Shown here: positions 43,474-52,426 of the stretch, piece by piece
Layout of the letters: every line of letters starts with the position of its first letter
Numbering within the stretch: the stretch's first letter is position 1
Assembly: GCA_028284155.1 (NCBI GenBank)
Contig: JANQSF010000134.1
Coordinates: forward strand, 124,001-188,000
Length of the DNA: 64,000 bases
Origin: Phycisphaeraceae bacterium
GTDB lineage: Bacteria > Planctomycetota > Phycisphaerae > Phycisphaerales > Phycisphaeraceae
Reading direction: 5' to 3'
The notes under the pieces: model-generated
Seen by the model: the letters and a program-made list of their open reading frames with translations, nothing else
Databases searched by the model: none
Told to the model about the DNA's origin: nothing
Made by a program: the position numbers and the translations under genes

Positions 43474-44928
43474 ATGACCGACGACATGGATATCGTGAGC
43501 ATGACCCACGCCAACGACCACAACCTGACTCTCTCCCGCCGCGCGTTCCTCGGCTCAACTTCGTTCGGCCTCGGCGCTGTGGCGTTGTCGACACTGATGG
43601 ACCCGGTGACCGCGAACGGCGCAGCCCTGCACCACGCGCACCGGTTCGCGCCGCGGGCCAAACGGGTGATCTTTCTGACCATGGCCGGCGGGCCGTCGCA
43701 CCTGGAGTCGCTCGACTACAAGCCGAAGCTCGCCCAGATGCACGGCAAGCCGATGCCCGCGTCGTTCACCAAGGGTCAGCCCATCGCGCAGTTGCAGGGT
43801 CACAAACTGGTCTGCCAGGGGCCGTTGTTCAAGTTTCACAAGCACGGTCAATCCGGGCAGGAGATCGCTGAGGTCTTCCCGGGTATCGCGTCGATCGCTG
43901 ACGACATCGCGATCATCCGCTCGATGCACACCGACCAGATCAACCACGACCCCGCCCACACGGTGATGAACACCGGCACGTCGATTTCGGGTCGGCCGAG
44001 CATGGGCTCTTGGGTGACGTACGGTCTGGGCAGTGAAGCCAACGACCTGCCGGGCTTTGTCGTCTTGACGAGCAAGGGTGGGCGGAACCCGCAGCCGATC
44101 GCGACACGCCAGTGGGGCGCGGGGATGTTGCCCAGCCGGCACCAGGGCGTCGAGTTTCAGTCGGCCGGCGACCCGGTGCACTACGTCTCGAATCCCGCCG
44201 GCTACGACCGCAATCGTCAGGGCGACGTCGTCGATGCGATCGGTGCGCTGAACAGGCTGCGCAACGCGAGCGTCCGCAACCCGGCGATCGACACGCGCAT
44301 CGCGCAGTACGAACTAGCGTTCAAGATGCAGATGTCGATCCCGCAACTGATGGACATTACCGACGAGTCGCCCGACACGCTCGACCTGTACGGCGTGAAG
44401 AACGGCCTGGACGGGTCGTTCGCCGCGAATTGCCTGCTGGCTCGCCGACTGGCGGAGCGCGGCACGCGGTTTATTCAGCTCTACCACCGCGGCTGGGACC
44501 ACCACAACGGGCTGGTTCACTTCATGAAGATCTGCGCGGGGCTGTGCGACGGCCCGTCGGCAGCGCTCGTGAAAGACCTGAAACAACGTGGCATGCTGGA
44601 CGACACGCTGGTCGTGTGGACGGGTGAGTTCGGACGAACGCCGATGGCGCAGTCGAACAAGGGCGCGGTCGGCCGTGACCACCACATGCGTGCGTTCAGC
44701 CTGTGGATGGCCGGCGGCGGCGTCAAAGGCGGCGTCACCTACGGCGCGACCGACGACCTGGGCTACAACGCGGCGGAGAACCCCGTGCACGTGCGCGACC
44801 TGCACGCGACGATGCTGCACTTGCTCGGCCTCGATCACGACCGGCTGACCGTGCGGTTCCAGGGCCTCGACCTCAAACTGACCGGTGTGCTCGAGCCGGC
44901 GCGCGTCGTTTCGCCAATCCTGCAATAG
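43474..44928 (+). CDS. DUF1501 protein with twin-arginine signal, second copy
   Basis: A 484-residue protein with LSRRAFLGSTSFGLGAVAL, a Tat-type signal. DUF1501 motifs: KRVIFLTMAGGPSHLESLD, GRPSMGSWVTYGLGSEAND, LIARR-like LLARRLAERGTRFIQLYHRG, VVWTGEFGRTPMAQS and GRDHHMRAFSLWMAGGG. It follows its PSD1-type partner by two bases and ends the operon begun at 39753. A later in-frame Met (SMTHANDHN) is a possible start. The reaction is unknown; the fold is alkaline-phosphatase-like. Confidence 0.87.
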   Translation: MTDDMDIVSMTHANDHNLTLSRRAFLGSTSFGLGAVALSTLMDPVTANGAALHHAHRFAPRAKRVIFLTMAGGPSHLESLDYKPKLAQMHGKPMPASFTKGQPIAQLQGHKLVCQGPLFKFHKHGQSGQEIAEVFPGIASIADDIAIIRSMHTDQINHDPAHTVMNTGTSISGRPSMGSWVTYGLGSEANDLPGFVVLTSKGGRNPQPIATRQWGAGMLPSRHQGVEFQSAGDPVHYVSNPAGYDRNRQGDVVDAIGALNRLRNASVRNPAIDTRIAQYELAFKMQMSIPQLMDITDESPDTLDLYGVKNGLDGSFAANCLLARRLAERGTRFIQLYHRGWDHHNGLVHFMKICAGLCDGPSAALVKDLKQRGMLDDTLVVWTGEFGRTPMAQSNKGAVGRDHHMRAFSLWMAGGGVKGGVTYGATDDLGYNAAENPVHVRDLHATMLHLLGLDHDRLTVRFQGLDLKLTGVLEPARVVSPILQ

Positions 44929-44952
44929 CCGGAGCAACGACTGGGGAGCAAT

Positions 44953-45339
44953 ATGGACGAGGTTGGGCTGAAGGACGCGCTGGCCTATTACTGCCTCGCG
45001 TGTGACTACCGGCTGACCGGCCTGGAGCGCGGGCGATGCCCCGAGTGCGACCGAGCGTTCGACCTGAACGACTACCGGACGTTGCGAATCCCGCGGATCG
45101 AGGCGATGTTAAGGCGCGTCGGCGAGATGGTTTTCGAGATCAACGAAAACGCGTCATTGCGGACCTGCGTGCTCTCGTTCGCGTCCATGTCGGCAAGCCG
45201 ACGGAACGAGGTCTTTGCCAGGATGATCGATGCCATGCGGAAGGACGGCCAACCGGTGGCTGTCATCGACCTGGTCGAGTCGTTGTGTTTCGAGCCCGTC
45301 TTCGACGCGGTCATCACGTCGCTTCGGTCAGGTCGTTAG
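44953..45339 (+). CDS. Small zinc-ribbon protein of unknown function
   Basis: A 128-residue protein starting MDEVGLKDALAYYCLACDYR. Two CxxC pairs (YCLACDYRLTGL and GRCPECDRAF) form a probable zinc ribbon at residues 14-38; this opening is frequent in planctomycete proteins. The rest is helical with no recognised domain. It lies 24 bases after the DUF1501 gene and 27 bases before the M16 gene, so it may be read from the same transcript. It has no signal peptide and is presumably cytoplasmic. Confidence 0.6.
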   Translation: MDEVGLKDALAYYCLACDYRLTGLERGRCPECDRAFDLNDYRTLRIPRIEAMLRRVGEMVFEINENASLRTCVLSFASMSASRRNEVFARMIDAMRKDGQPVAVIDLVESLCFEPVFDAVITSLRSGR

Positions 45340-45366
45340 TGGGTGTTGGGCTTACAATGCCCGCCC

Positions 45367-46605
45367 ATGGCTGACATCCATACCCATCAGTTCGAAAACG
45401 GCCTGGTCCTTGTGGCCGAACCGGTGGCCGGCGTGCGGTCGCTGGCGTTGTCGCTGCTGACACCGGCGGGCGTGACGCAGGAGCCGGCCGACCGCAACGG
45501 CGTCGCCCCGCTGCTTTCTGAAATGATCTGCCGCGGCGCGGGTGAGCTTGACGCGCGGGCGCACTGTGACGCACTGGACACGCTCGGCGTCAGCCGGGGC
45601 ACGAACGCCGACAGCCGACACCTGCGTGTCTCGGCGACCATGTTGGCTGACAAGTTGCCCGACGCCCTGCCTTTACTGACCGACATGGTCCGCCAGCCGA
45701 TGCTCGACGCCGACGCTTTGCCGCCCAGCCGCGACCTGGCGTTGCAGTCGCTGGACGCGCTGGAGGACGAGCCGCAGAGCAAGGTGTTCGTCGCCTTGCG
45801 TGCACGGCATTACCCCGCGCCGCTTGATCGGTCGCCGTATGGCACGCGGGCCGACCTCGAGGCGATGACGCTCGACGACCTACGGGCGTTCTGGCAGCGC
45901 GCGTGCGTGCCGGGCGGCGCGGTCATGGGCGTGGCCGGCCACTTCGATTGGAACGACCTACGCGATCGGGTCGGGCAGACGCTCGGCCAATGGTCCGGTT
46001 CCATTGAGAGTGCCGCGCCCGCGCCGGACGCGACCGGGCCGCGCGGCTATTACAACGAGTCGGCCGAGAGCGCGCAGGTGCATATCGGCGTCGCTTACGA
46101 CGCGCCGCCCGAGCCGGACGAGACAAGCATTCTCCAGCGCGCCGCCACGGCCGTGCTGGCGGGCGGCATGAGCGGCAGACTGTTTACGGAAGTGCGCGAG
46201 AAGCGCGGCCTGTGCTACTCGGTGTTCGCAACCTACTCCGGCCAAAAGGACCGCGGGGTGATGCTGGCCTATGCGGGCACGACCGTCCCGCGGGCACAGG
46301 AAACACTCGACGTGATGACGGCTGAACTGCGACGCGTGCACGACGGCGTTGAGGCCGACGAATTCAATCGCGCCATCGTCGGTATGAAGTCGCGCTTAGT
46401 CATGCAGGGTGAGTCGACGGGCGCCCGCGCCGGCGCGATTGCGATGGATCAGTATCTGCTGGGCCGACCGCGCACGCTCGACGAATTGGCGGCGCGCGTC
46501 GATTCCGTGACGCTCGATCGGTTGAACGACTACCTGGCCGCGAATCGGCCGGGGCCGATGACGGTCGTCACGGTCGGGCCGGAGGCGTTGACGCCGCCGC
46601 AGTAA
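45367..46605 (+). CDS. M16-family peptidase homologue lacking the zinc-binding motif
   Basis: A 412-residue protein with the two-domain M16 (pitrilysin/processing peptidase) fold. N-terminal FENGLVLVAEPVAGVRSLAL and NGVAPLLSEMICRGAGE align with the family's GxAHFLEHMLFKGT, but the HxxEH zinc motif is replaced by PLLSE (residues 48-52). The C-terminal REKRGLCYSVFATYSGQKDR, which carries the substrate-binding Arg and Tyr, is intact. In known pairs one subunit is catalytic and the other has lost the motif, so this is probably the non-catalytic partner, but no active M16 gene is adjacent. Start 45367 (MADIHTHQF) is preferred to one 24 bases upstream. Confidence 0.8.
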   Translation: MADIHTHQFENGLVLVAEPVAGVRSLALSLLTPAGVTQEPADRNGVAPLLSEMICRGAGELDARAHCDALDTLGVSRGTNADSRHLRVSATMLADKLPDALPLLTDMVRQPMLDADALPPSRDLALQSLDALEDEPQSKVFVALRARHYPAPLDRSPYGTRADLEAMTLDDLRAFWQRACVPGGAVMGVAGHFDWNDLRDRVGQTLGQWSGSIESAAPAPDATGPRGYYNESAESAQVHIGVAYDAPPEPDETSILQRAATAVLAGGMSGRLFTEVREKRGLCYSVFATYSGQKDRGVMLAYAGTTVPRAQETLDVMTAELRRVHDGVEADEFNRAIVGMKSRLVMQGESTGARAGAIAMDQYLLGRPRTLDELAARVDSVTLDRLNDYLAANRPGPMTVVTVGPEALTPPQ

Positions 46606-46625
46606 GCTCATGGACGCTCTGAACG

Positions 46626-46758
46626 ACCCCCTCTCCCTCTGGGAGAGAGTTGGGGTGAGGGTTCTGCGCAGTGAACGACCCGCTTTGAACTGCGGCACGG
46701 CCGTGCCGAACCCTCACCCGGCGGCAAAGCCGCCGACCTCTCCCAAAGGGAGAGGTTG
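46626..46758 (-). repeat. Long palindromic repeat, family A, copy 2
   Basis: Reverse orientation relative to 6470-6602. It includes GGGTGAGGGTTC, a perfect palindrome GGCACGGCCGTGCC near 46694-46707, and GGCGGCAAAGCCGCC near 46720. Lies between the M16-like gene and coaB. Confidence 0.85.
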
Positions 46759-46794
46759 TACATAGGCCCCTCATTCTTATTCGAGACGTACGCC

Positions 46795-47451
46795 ATGCGT
46801 TATCTGATCACCGCGGGCCCCACACGCGAGCCGATCGACCCCGTCCGGTTCATCTCGAACCGATCGAGCGGGCGGGTCGGTGTGTCGGTCGCACGGGCGG
46901 CGCGTGCTGCGGGGCACGGCGTGACGTTGCTGCTCGGTTGTGGCGCTTCGATCGGGAAGGATGAACTGGAAGCGCTGATTGTCGAGGGTGTCCTGGTCAT
47001 TCACTTCGACGCGTCAACCGAGTTGCAGCAGGAACTCGAACGGGCCTGGCCCGCGCACGACGTGCTGGTGATGGCCGCTGCCGTAGCCGACTATCGGCCG
47101 AGCGACGTCAGCGACGCAAAACTGACACGCGGGCAATCGCCGACAACGCTCGCACTCGTGCCCACGCCCGATCTGGTCGCTACGGCGGCTGCGAACAAAC
47201 GCGACGACCAGTTCGTCGTCGCTTTCGCGCTTGAAGAGCCAGCGGTGTTGCATGAAAACGCCAAGCGCAAGCTACAGGAAAAGCGCGTCGATGCCATCGT
47301 CGCCAACCCGATCGACACGATGGAGGCGTCGGACATCGATCCCACGTGGTTTGAAAAGTCGGGGAACACGGACAACGCGGGCCCGATGGAAAAAGCCGAC
47401 TTCGGCGACTGGTTGATTGATCGGATCGACGCGGCACGTGGCGCGTCCTGA
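46795..47451 (+). CDS. coaB: Phosphopantothenate-cysteine ligase, stand-alone CoaB domain
   Basis: A 218-residue protein of the CoaB half of the DFP/CoaBC family. Motifs: YLITAGPTREPIDPVRFISN, RSSGRVGVSVARAARAAGH, VLVMAAAVADYRPSDVSDAK and HENAKRKLQEKRVDAIVAN. It ligates cysteine to 4'-phosphopantothenate in coenzyme A synthesis using a nucleotide. Most bacteria have a fused CoaBC of about 400 residues; here the flavin-dependent decarboxylase half (CoaC) is absent and must be encoded elsewhere. ATG at 46795 gives the canonical start; the upstream in-frame ATG would read from the repeat. Confidence 0.85.
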   Translation: MRYLITAGPTREPIDPVRFISNRSSGRVGVSVARAARAAGHGVTLLLGCGASIGKDELEALIVEGVLVIHFDASTELQQELERAWPAHDVLVMAAAVADYRPSDVSDAKLTRGQSPTTLALVPTPDLVATAAANKRDDQFVVAFALEEPAVLHENAKRKLQEKRVDAIVANPIDTMEASDIDPTWFEKSGNTDNAGPMEKADFGDWLIDRIDAARGAS

Positions 47452-47469
47452 TGAACAGAGGGCACTTCG

Positions 47470-48348
47470 CTATCGCGACGAGAGCACGTAGCGATTGATC
47501 GCATCGGCGACGCCGCCCTCGTTGTTTGATGCGACGGTGAAGTGCGCCTCATTACGAACCTGCGTCCACGCGTTTTCCATGGCAATGCCCAGGCCGGCCC
47601 AACGGATCATGCCCAGGTCATTCGGCGCGTCGCCGATGGCCATCGTGCGCGACTGCGGGATGTCGTAATAATCGCAAACGCGCTCCAGCGCGATGCCCTT
47701 GTCCACGCTCCCAGCCACGATCTGCAACAGGCGCATGTGGCTGCACGAGAACGACACGTGCGTGCCGAGCCGCGTCTGCAACGCGGCTTGTATTCCGCCG
47801 AGCACCTCGGGCTCGCCGGCCATCATGACCTTCGTAATCGGTGAGTCGAGCAATTCGCCCAGCGCGCCCACGAGATTCGGCGCGGCGCCCTCCGCCAACA
47901 TCGGGTCATTACCGATTCGGCCGTTTGGTCGATCGGTGAAACAGCGGTCGTATAGCTCGATCGCCACGGCCAGGGTCGGATCGACCATTCGGCCAATCTC
48001 GATGACCGACCGCGCGATGTGGCCGGGAATCTGCTCATGGAACATTGCCTGGTCGCCGTGCGGGTCGTGCACCAGTGCGCCGTTTTGACAGATCTGCACC
48101 GTATCCAGGTCGAGCGCTTCATAAACACGCTTGACGCCGCGCGGCGCTCGCCCGGTCGCGATGACGACGCGAACGCCGCATTCCACCGCGTCGCTGATCG
48201 CCTTGGCCGAGCCCATGGAGATCGAGCCGTCTTTCTGCAACAGCGTCCCATCCAGATCGATCGCCACGAGGTCGATCGGGTCAACCGGAAGCGGTCGTAA
48301 TTCTCGTTCTCGAAGTCCTAACATCCCGCTCCTCGGCGACATAACCAT
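47470..48348 (-). CDS. Cof-type HAD-IIB phosphatase
   Basis: A 292-residue cytoplasmic haloacid-dehalogenase phosphatase. Motif I is VAIDLDGTLL (nucleophile first Asp), motif II ATGRAPRG, motif III Lys in SVDKGIALERVCDYY and motif IV IGDAPNDLGMIRWAG. The cap is of the C2B type. Cof-like enzymes dephosphorylate small sugar phosphates, nucleotides or pyridoxal phosphate; specificity cannot be read. Convergent with coaB, 18 bases apart. A second start at Met9 is possible. Confidence 0.85.
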   Translation of the reverse strand: MVMSPRSGMLGLRERELRPLPVDPIDLVAIDLDGTLLQKDGSISMGSAKAISDAVECGVRVVIATGRAPRGVKRVYEALDLDTVQICQNGALVHDPHGDQAMFHEQIPGHIARSVIEIGRMVDPTLAVAIELYDRCFTDRPNGRIGNDPMLAEGAAPNLVGALGELLDSPITKVMMAGEPEVLGGIQAALQTRLGTHVSFSCSHMRLLQIVAGSVDKGIALERVCDYYDIPQSRTMAIGDAPNDLGMIRWAGLGIAMENAWTQVRNEAHFTVASNNEGGVADAINRYVLSSR

Positions 48349-48534
48349 GGCAGGCCCGGCGTATTATCGACTCGTTTCCGCAATGGGTTTATCCCCCCGA
48401 CAATGACGACAAGGGAAAACCCGACATCCGCGATCCATGTTCTCAGTTGGCCGAACGCCCGGTGGCGTGGAATCGCTCAGCCGATCTGAACGTCCTCTAA
48501 CGATTGAGACGATTCTGCCTCTGGTGACGTCTGG

Positions 48535-48540
48535 TAGAAT
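48535..48540 (+). promoter_or_regulatory. Possible -10 element of the ThuA gene
   Basis: TAGAAT, five of six consensus positions, about 60 bases before the ATG; the -35 region is not convincing. GAGAG lies just before the start codon. Confidence 0.3.
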
Positions 48541-48599
48541 CCCCGTATGCGACCCTAGACAGCTCCACAAACACTCCGCACACCTTACGTGAGAGAACC

Positions 48600-49535
48600 A
48601 TGAACCGTTCGAACCCGATGCGATTTCCCATTCTCGCCGCCCTTCTCCTGGCTGTCGGCTGTCTCGGCCTCGCCGCCACGTCGGCTCAAGCTGACCACCA
48701 CGGCAAGCTCAAAGCCTTGATCCTCGACGGGCAGAACAACCACAACTGGAGGGCCACCACGCCCGTCCTCAAATACGCCCTCGAATCGTCAGGTCGATTC
48801 GCCGTCACCGTCTCGACCAGCCCGGCCAAGAACGGGACCAAAGAACAGTGGGACGCCTGGCGGCCTGACTTCAAGGAGTACGACGTCGTCGTGAGCAACT
48901 ACAACGGCGCGATGTGGCCGAAGCCCGTGCAGGACGCGTTCCTGAAGTACGTCAAAGAAGGCGGCGGCTTCGTCGTCGTCCACGCCGCGAACAACTCGTT
49001 CGGCAACTGGGCTGAGTACAACCGCGTGATCGGCCTGGGCGGTTGGGGCGGCCGAAGCGAGAAGTCCGGCCCGTACGTCTATTTCGACAAGAAGACCGGC
49101 AAGTTCGTCCGTGACCTGACCAAAGGACGCGGCGGCAGCCACGGCAGCCAACACCCGTTCATCGTCGAGACGCGCAACGCCGACCACCCGATCATGAAAG
49201 GCCTGCCCACCAAATGGCTGCACGCCCGCGACGAGTTGTACGACCGACTGCGCGGACCGGCCGAGGGCATGACCGTCCTGGCCACCGCCTACAGCGACCC
49301 CAAAACCCGCGGCCGCGGCGCGCACGAACCCATGATCATGACCATCGACTACGGCAAGGGCCGATGCTTCCACACACCGATGGGCCACGCGGACTACTCG
49401 ATGAAATGCGTCGGCTTCATCACCGTCCTGCAACGCGGCACCGAGTGGGCGGCAACGGGGAAGGTCACGCTGACCAAGGTGCCGGACGACTTCCCGACGG
49501 CGGAGAAGACGAGCAGTCGCGAGATCAAGAAGTGA
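48600..49535 (+). CDS. ThuA-domain protein, secreted, second copy
   Basis: A 311-residue protein with signal peptide MNRSNPMRFPILAALLLAVG and cleavage after AQA. ThuA fold: KALILDGQNNHNWRATTPVL, YDVVVSNYNGAMWPKPVQDA, YVKEGGGFVVVHAANNSFGN, TIDYGKGRCFHTPMGHADYS. It is closer to the typical planctomycete ThuA proteins than the copy at 17695. Nucleophile-elbow position is Ala in VVHAANNSF, so it is not an active amidotransferase. Monocistronic. Confidence 0.85.
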   Translation: MNRSNPMRFPILAALLLAVGCLGLAATSAQADHHGKLKALILDGQNNHNWRATTPVLKYALESSGRFAVTVSTSPAKNGTKEQWDAWRPDFKEYDVVVSNYNGAMWPKPVQDAFLKYVKEGGGFVVVHAANNSFGNWAEYNRVIGLGGWGGRSEKSGPYVYFDKKTGKFVRDLTKGRGGSHGSQHPFIVETRNADHPIMKGLPTKWLHARDELYDRLRGPAEGMTVLATAYSDPKTRGRGAHEPMIMTIDYGKGRCFHTPMGHADYSMKCVGFITVLQRGTEWAATGKVTLTKVPDDFPTAEKTSSREIKK

Positions 49536-49634
49536 CCATTGAGCCACGTCGCTTGCGACGCATCATTCTGAACCTACATACTCGTCCGCCGTGTACATTC
49601 CCTGGGGTCGTATTATTCCGCGTGGCCCCGCGGG

Positions 49635-50651
49635 ATGTTCACTATGCCTTCTTGGGTTGAGTGCGATTCGATCGATGTCGATCTGACGGCGCCCTTGCGT
49701 GATCGATTCACCTCGATCGCCCCGGAAGCTATCGATCGCACCAAGGCATTGCTTCAGGCCGTTCTAAACGACGTGCCGACTGCAACGCGGAGAATCGCGC
49801 GACTGATTCACATGAGGACGGGCAATCGGTTTCGAGACGAGGTGAGGTCGGCCGCAGACAAAGCTGGGCTCGACTGGCGTGACGTGACCCTTGCCAATGT
49901 TTCGTACGATCTGGCGTTGGCGTATCTGGGATGTTCAACGATTGCGCTACCGACCCGGTTTGGCCCTGTGCTTGCCCGGAACATGGATTGGTGGCCGGAA
50001 GACCTGCTGGCGCGGGCCACGTACAAGATCAACTATTGCGATCAGAACGGACCGCGGCTGACCGTGGCTGGTTGGCCAGGTGCCGTGGGTTTGGTGACGG
50101 GCATGTCACGCAACGGTTTTGCCATCGCACTCAACGCAGTGATGAGCGCCGAAGGTCTCGACAAGCTGGGCTATCCCGTGTTACTTCACCTACGGCGTGT
50201 GCTTGAAGACGCAAGTGACTTTGAAGCTGCTCTTGACATGCTGAGCGAACCACGACTAGCCATGTCCGGACTGATCACGCTCGTCGGCACTGAAAACGAT
50301 CAGCGTGTTGTGGTGGAACGCACGCCAACACGCTGTGTCCAACGACGACCCGAATCCAACAAGCCGCTCGTTGCCACAAACGACTACCGGTTGCTCGACT
50401 GCGATACACTGCAGACGCTCGAACAACTTGCTCAGACGTCATGCGGTAGGTCGAATCGACTGCATCAATTGACTGATTCGTGCCCATCCGATCAAGACCT
50501 TGAAGACGAGCAGCTACTTTACATCCTGACGGACCTGGGCGTGATCCAGAACATCACAGCGCAACACGTCATCATGCGGCCGTACGCGAATGAGGCACGC
50601 GTGTTCGTACCTGCTCGCCTGCTTGAAGCCGACGATCCGGCGGCCGCTTGA
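49635..50651 (+). CDS. Ntn-type amidohydrolase, linear amide C-N hydrolase/acid-ceramidase-like
   Basis: A 338-residue protein without an obvious signal peptide. The middle contains GCSTIALPTRFGPVLARNMD, in which Cys100 is the expected N-terminal nucleophile after autocleavage, with Arg115 and Asp118 in the oxyanion/substrate site. This pattern is that of choloylglycine hydrolase, acid ceramidase and N-acylethanolamine amidases (NAAA). The next blocks, GLVTGMSRNGFAIALNAVMS and VVERTPTRC, fit the same family. It would release a fatty acid from an amide or open a cyclic amide; target unknown. Codon use is less GC-rich than the neighbours. Confidence 0.72.
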   Translation: MFTMPSWVECDSIDVDLTAPLRDRFTSIAPEAIDRTKALLQAVLNDVPTATRRIARLIHMRTGNRFRDEVRSAADKAGLDWRDVTLANVSYDLALAYLGCSTIALPTRFGPVLARNMDWWPEDLLARATYKINYCDQNGPRLTVAGWPGAVGLVTGMSRNGFAIALNAVMSAEGLDKLGYPVLLHLRRVLEDASDFEAALDMLSEPRLAMSGLITLVGTENDQRVVVERTPTRCVQRRPESNKPLVATNDYRLLDCDTLQTLEQLAQTSCGRSNRLHQLTDSCPSDQDLEDEQLLYILTDLGVIQNITAQHVIMRPYANEARVFVPARLLEADDPAAA

Positions 50652-50707
50652 TCGACTCACAACAGGTTGACAACCGACGACCCATCTGCACAAATGCCCG
50701 TCTCATC

Positions 50708-52276
50708 ATGCGAATACGATCATCAAAGCAACTTCTTCTCGCATCCCTATTGCTGATATGCCAGCAATGCATCGCCAGCGCTCAGACGCCCGAAGGCCGT
50801 TTGGCACCTGACACCCCCTGGGCCACACCTTATTACATCATCGACACCGACCAACCCGGCCCGACCGTCCTCGTCGTCGGCGGGACGCACGGGAACGAGC
50901 CGGCCGGGGCCCGCGCCGCGGCGCAGGTCATGCACTGGCCGATCGTCAAGGGTCGTCTGATCGTCGTGCCGCGGGCGAACGTGCGCGGGCTGAACGCTAA
51001 TTCGCGGTATGTGCCGGGTGCTGATCGAGCCAATCGCGACCTGAACCGCAACTTTCCGGGGCCGAACGTCAAGTCGGGCGAGCCGCGCGGCGTGCTGGCG
51101 TGGTCGATGTGGCGGCTGGTTCAGAAGCACAAGCCCGACTGGGTGCTCGACCTGCACGAGGGGTACGAATTCAACAAGTCGCACAAACCGCCGGCCGGCA
51201 AAAAGAAGTCGGTCGGGTCGAGTGTGATCTACAAACGCGGGCCAACGACCGACCCGCTCGCCAAGGCGATGCAGTCGGCTGTCAACGCGACCGTCACCGA
51301 TGACGACCGCAAGTTTACGCTGCTTTCGCAGGGGCCGATCGCGACCGGGCTGACCAACGCGTGCATCCACCACCTCGGCTCGCAGGCGATGACGCTCGAA
51401 ACGACGTTCAAGGATCAGCCGCTGTCGCTGCGCACGCGTCAGCACCGCGTCATGGTCAACGTCGTGCTGCGTCACATCGGCATGATCGACCGCGACTGCG
51501 TCAATGTTGTTGACGCTATGGAGCGCGACGACAAGACGATCGTCGTCGGCCTGTACGACGGGGGCGGGACGGGCGCGGGTGGTGTGCGAACGCTGACGGA
51601 CATGCTCGATAAGGCCGACGGATACCGCGTACATCATCTGGGCCCAGCCGACATCAAGTCGGCCGTTCTCAAGCAGTGCGACATCGTCCTGTTCCCCGGC
51701 GGCAGCGGCTCGAAACAGGCAGCCGCGATCGGCCCGAAAAGCCGAAACGCCGTCCGCGATTACGTCAATGCCGGGGGCGGGTACATCGGCATCTGCGCCG
51801 GCGCGTACCTCTGCTCGGCTCACTATTCGTGGTCGCTGAATCTTGTCGACACGAAGGTGTTTAACAAGACCTTCGACATCCCCGGCGTCGGCAAGAAGTC
51901 GATGTGGTACCGCGGCAAGACGACGACGATCAAGATGGAACTGACGCCAGCCGGCAAGGCGATGTTCGGCGACATCCCGCTCAAGTTCGACGTGCGTTAC
52001 CACAACGGCCCGATCGTCTCGCCCAAGGGCAACCCCGACCTGCCGACGTACCAGCCGCTCGCCTACTTCCGTTCCGAACAGGTCAAGTACGAGCCGCAAC
52101 GCGGGACGATGGTCAACACCCCCGCCATCGTCGCCAGCCGATTCGGCAAGGGTCGTGTCATCGCCATCAGCCCGCACCCCGAGTCGACACCCGCACTGCA
52201 ACCCATCGTGCTCAATGCGATCAAGTGGGTGGCGGGGCAGGTCGCGACTGCTCAACGAGCCGGAACAAGAGATTGA
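50708..52276 (+). CDS. Fusion of AspA/AstE-type M14 zinc carboxypeptidase and BPL-N (class I GATase-like) domain
   Basis: A 522-residue secreted protein (signal peptide to ASAQ at 25). N-terminal domain, about 40-262, is an M14-type zinc hydrolase of the succinylglutamate desuccinylase/aspartoacylase group: His61 and Glu64 in GGTHGNEPAG, His150 in VLDLHEG, the NRDLNRNFPG loop near 109-118 and a catalytic Glu231 (TLETTF). C-terminal domain, about 278-500, is BPL_N-like: VLFPGGSGSKQA, GGGYIGICAGAYLC with the elbow Cys363, and a closing ISPHPESTP. The two domains are usually separate genes. It suggests coupled amide or peptide cleavage and a second step. Start at Met21 of the open frame. Confidence 0.83.
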   Translation: MRIRSSKQLLLASLLLICQQCIASAQTPEGRLAPDTPWATPYYIIDTDQPGPTVLVVGGTHGNEPAGARAAAQVMHWPIVKGRLIVVPRANVRGLNANSRYVPGADRANRDLNRNFPGPNVKSGEPRGVLAWSMWRLVQKHKPDWVLDLHEGYEFNKSHKPPAGKKKSVGSSVIYKRGPTTDPLAKAMQSAVNATVTDDDRKFTLLSQGPIATGLTNACIHHLGSQAMTLETTFKDQPLSLRTRQHRVMVNVVLRHIGMIDRDCVNVVDAMERDDKTIVVGLYDGGGTGAGGVRTLTDMLDKADGYRVHHLGPADIKSAVLKQCDIVLFPGGSGSKQAAAIGPKSRNAVRDYVNAGGGYIGICAGAYLCSAHYSWSLNLVDTKVFNKTFDIPGVGKKSMWYRGKTTTIKMELTPAGKAMFGDIPLKFDVRYHNGPIVSPKGNPDLPTYQPLAYFRSEQVKYEPQRGTMVNTPAIVASRFGKGRVIAISPHPESTPALQPIVLNAIKWVAGQVATAQRAGTRD

Positions 52277-52392
52277 ACGCGAAGTCGCGAAGACACGGAG
52301 AATACTGAGAAGACACGAGTCGACCATGCATTGAATCCATCGCCGCCTCTTTGCGTCGACCGCGCCTTTGTGCCTCTGCGTTTTGTTCCTCT
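52277..52392. repeat. Degenerate repeat of CGCGAAGACACGGAG type, with inverted second half
   Basis: Plus strand starts ACGCGAAGTCGCGAAGACAC; the right part, CTTTGCGTCGACCGCGCCTT then TGTGCCTCTGCGTT, is its approximate inverse. It fills the gap between the fusion gene and the creatininase-family gene. Confidence 0.6.
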
Positions 52393-52426
52393 TCAGGTCG
52401 ACCAGAGTAAGCGGCAAGTCCTCACG

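Noticed and set aside
49635..50651. Recent horizontal transfer of the Ntn amidohydrolase gene because of lower GC codon use
   Set aside because: The shift is modest by eye and no mobile element or boundary repeat is near; codon statistics would be needed.
52277..52392. Possible CRISPR-like repeat array
   Set aside because: Units are degenerate, not evenly spaced and without unique spacers; no cas genes in the window.
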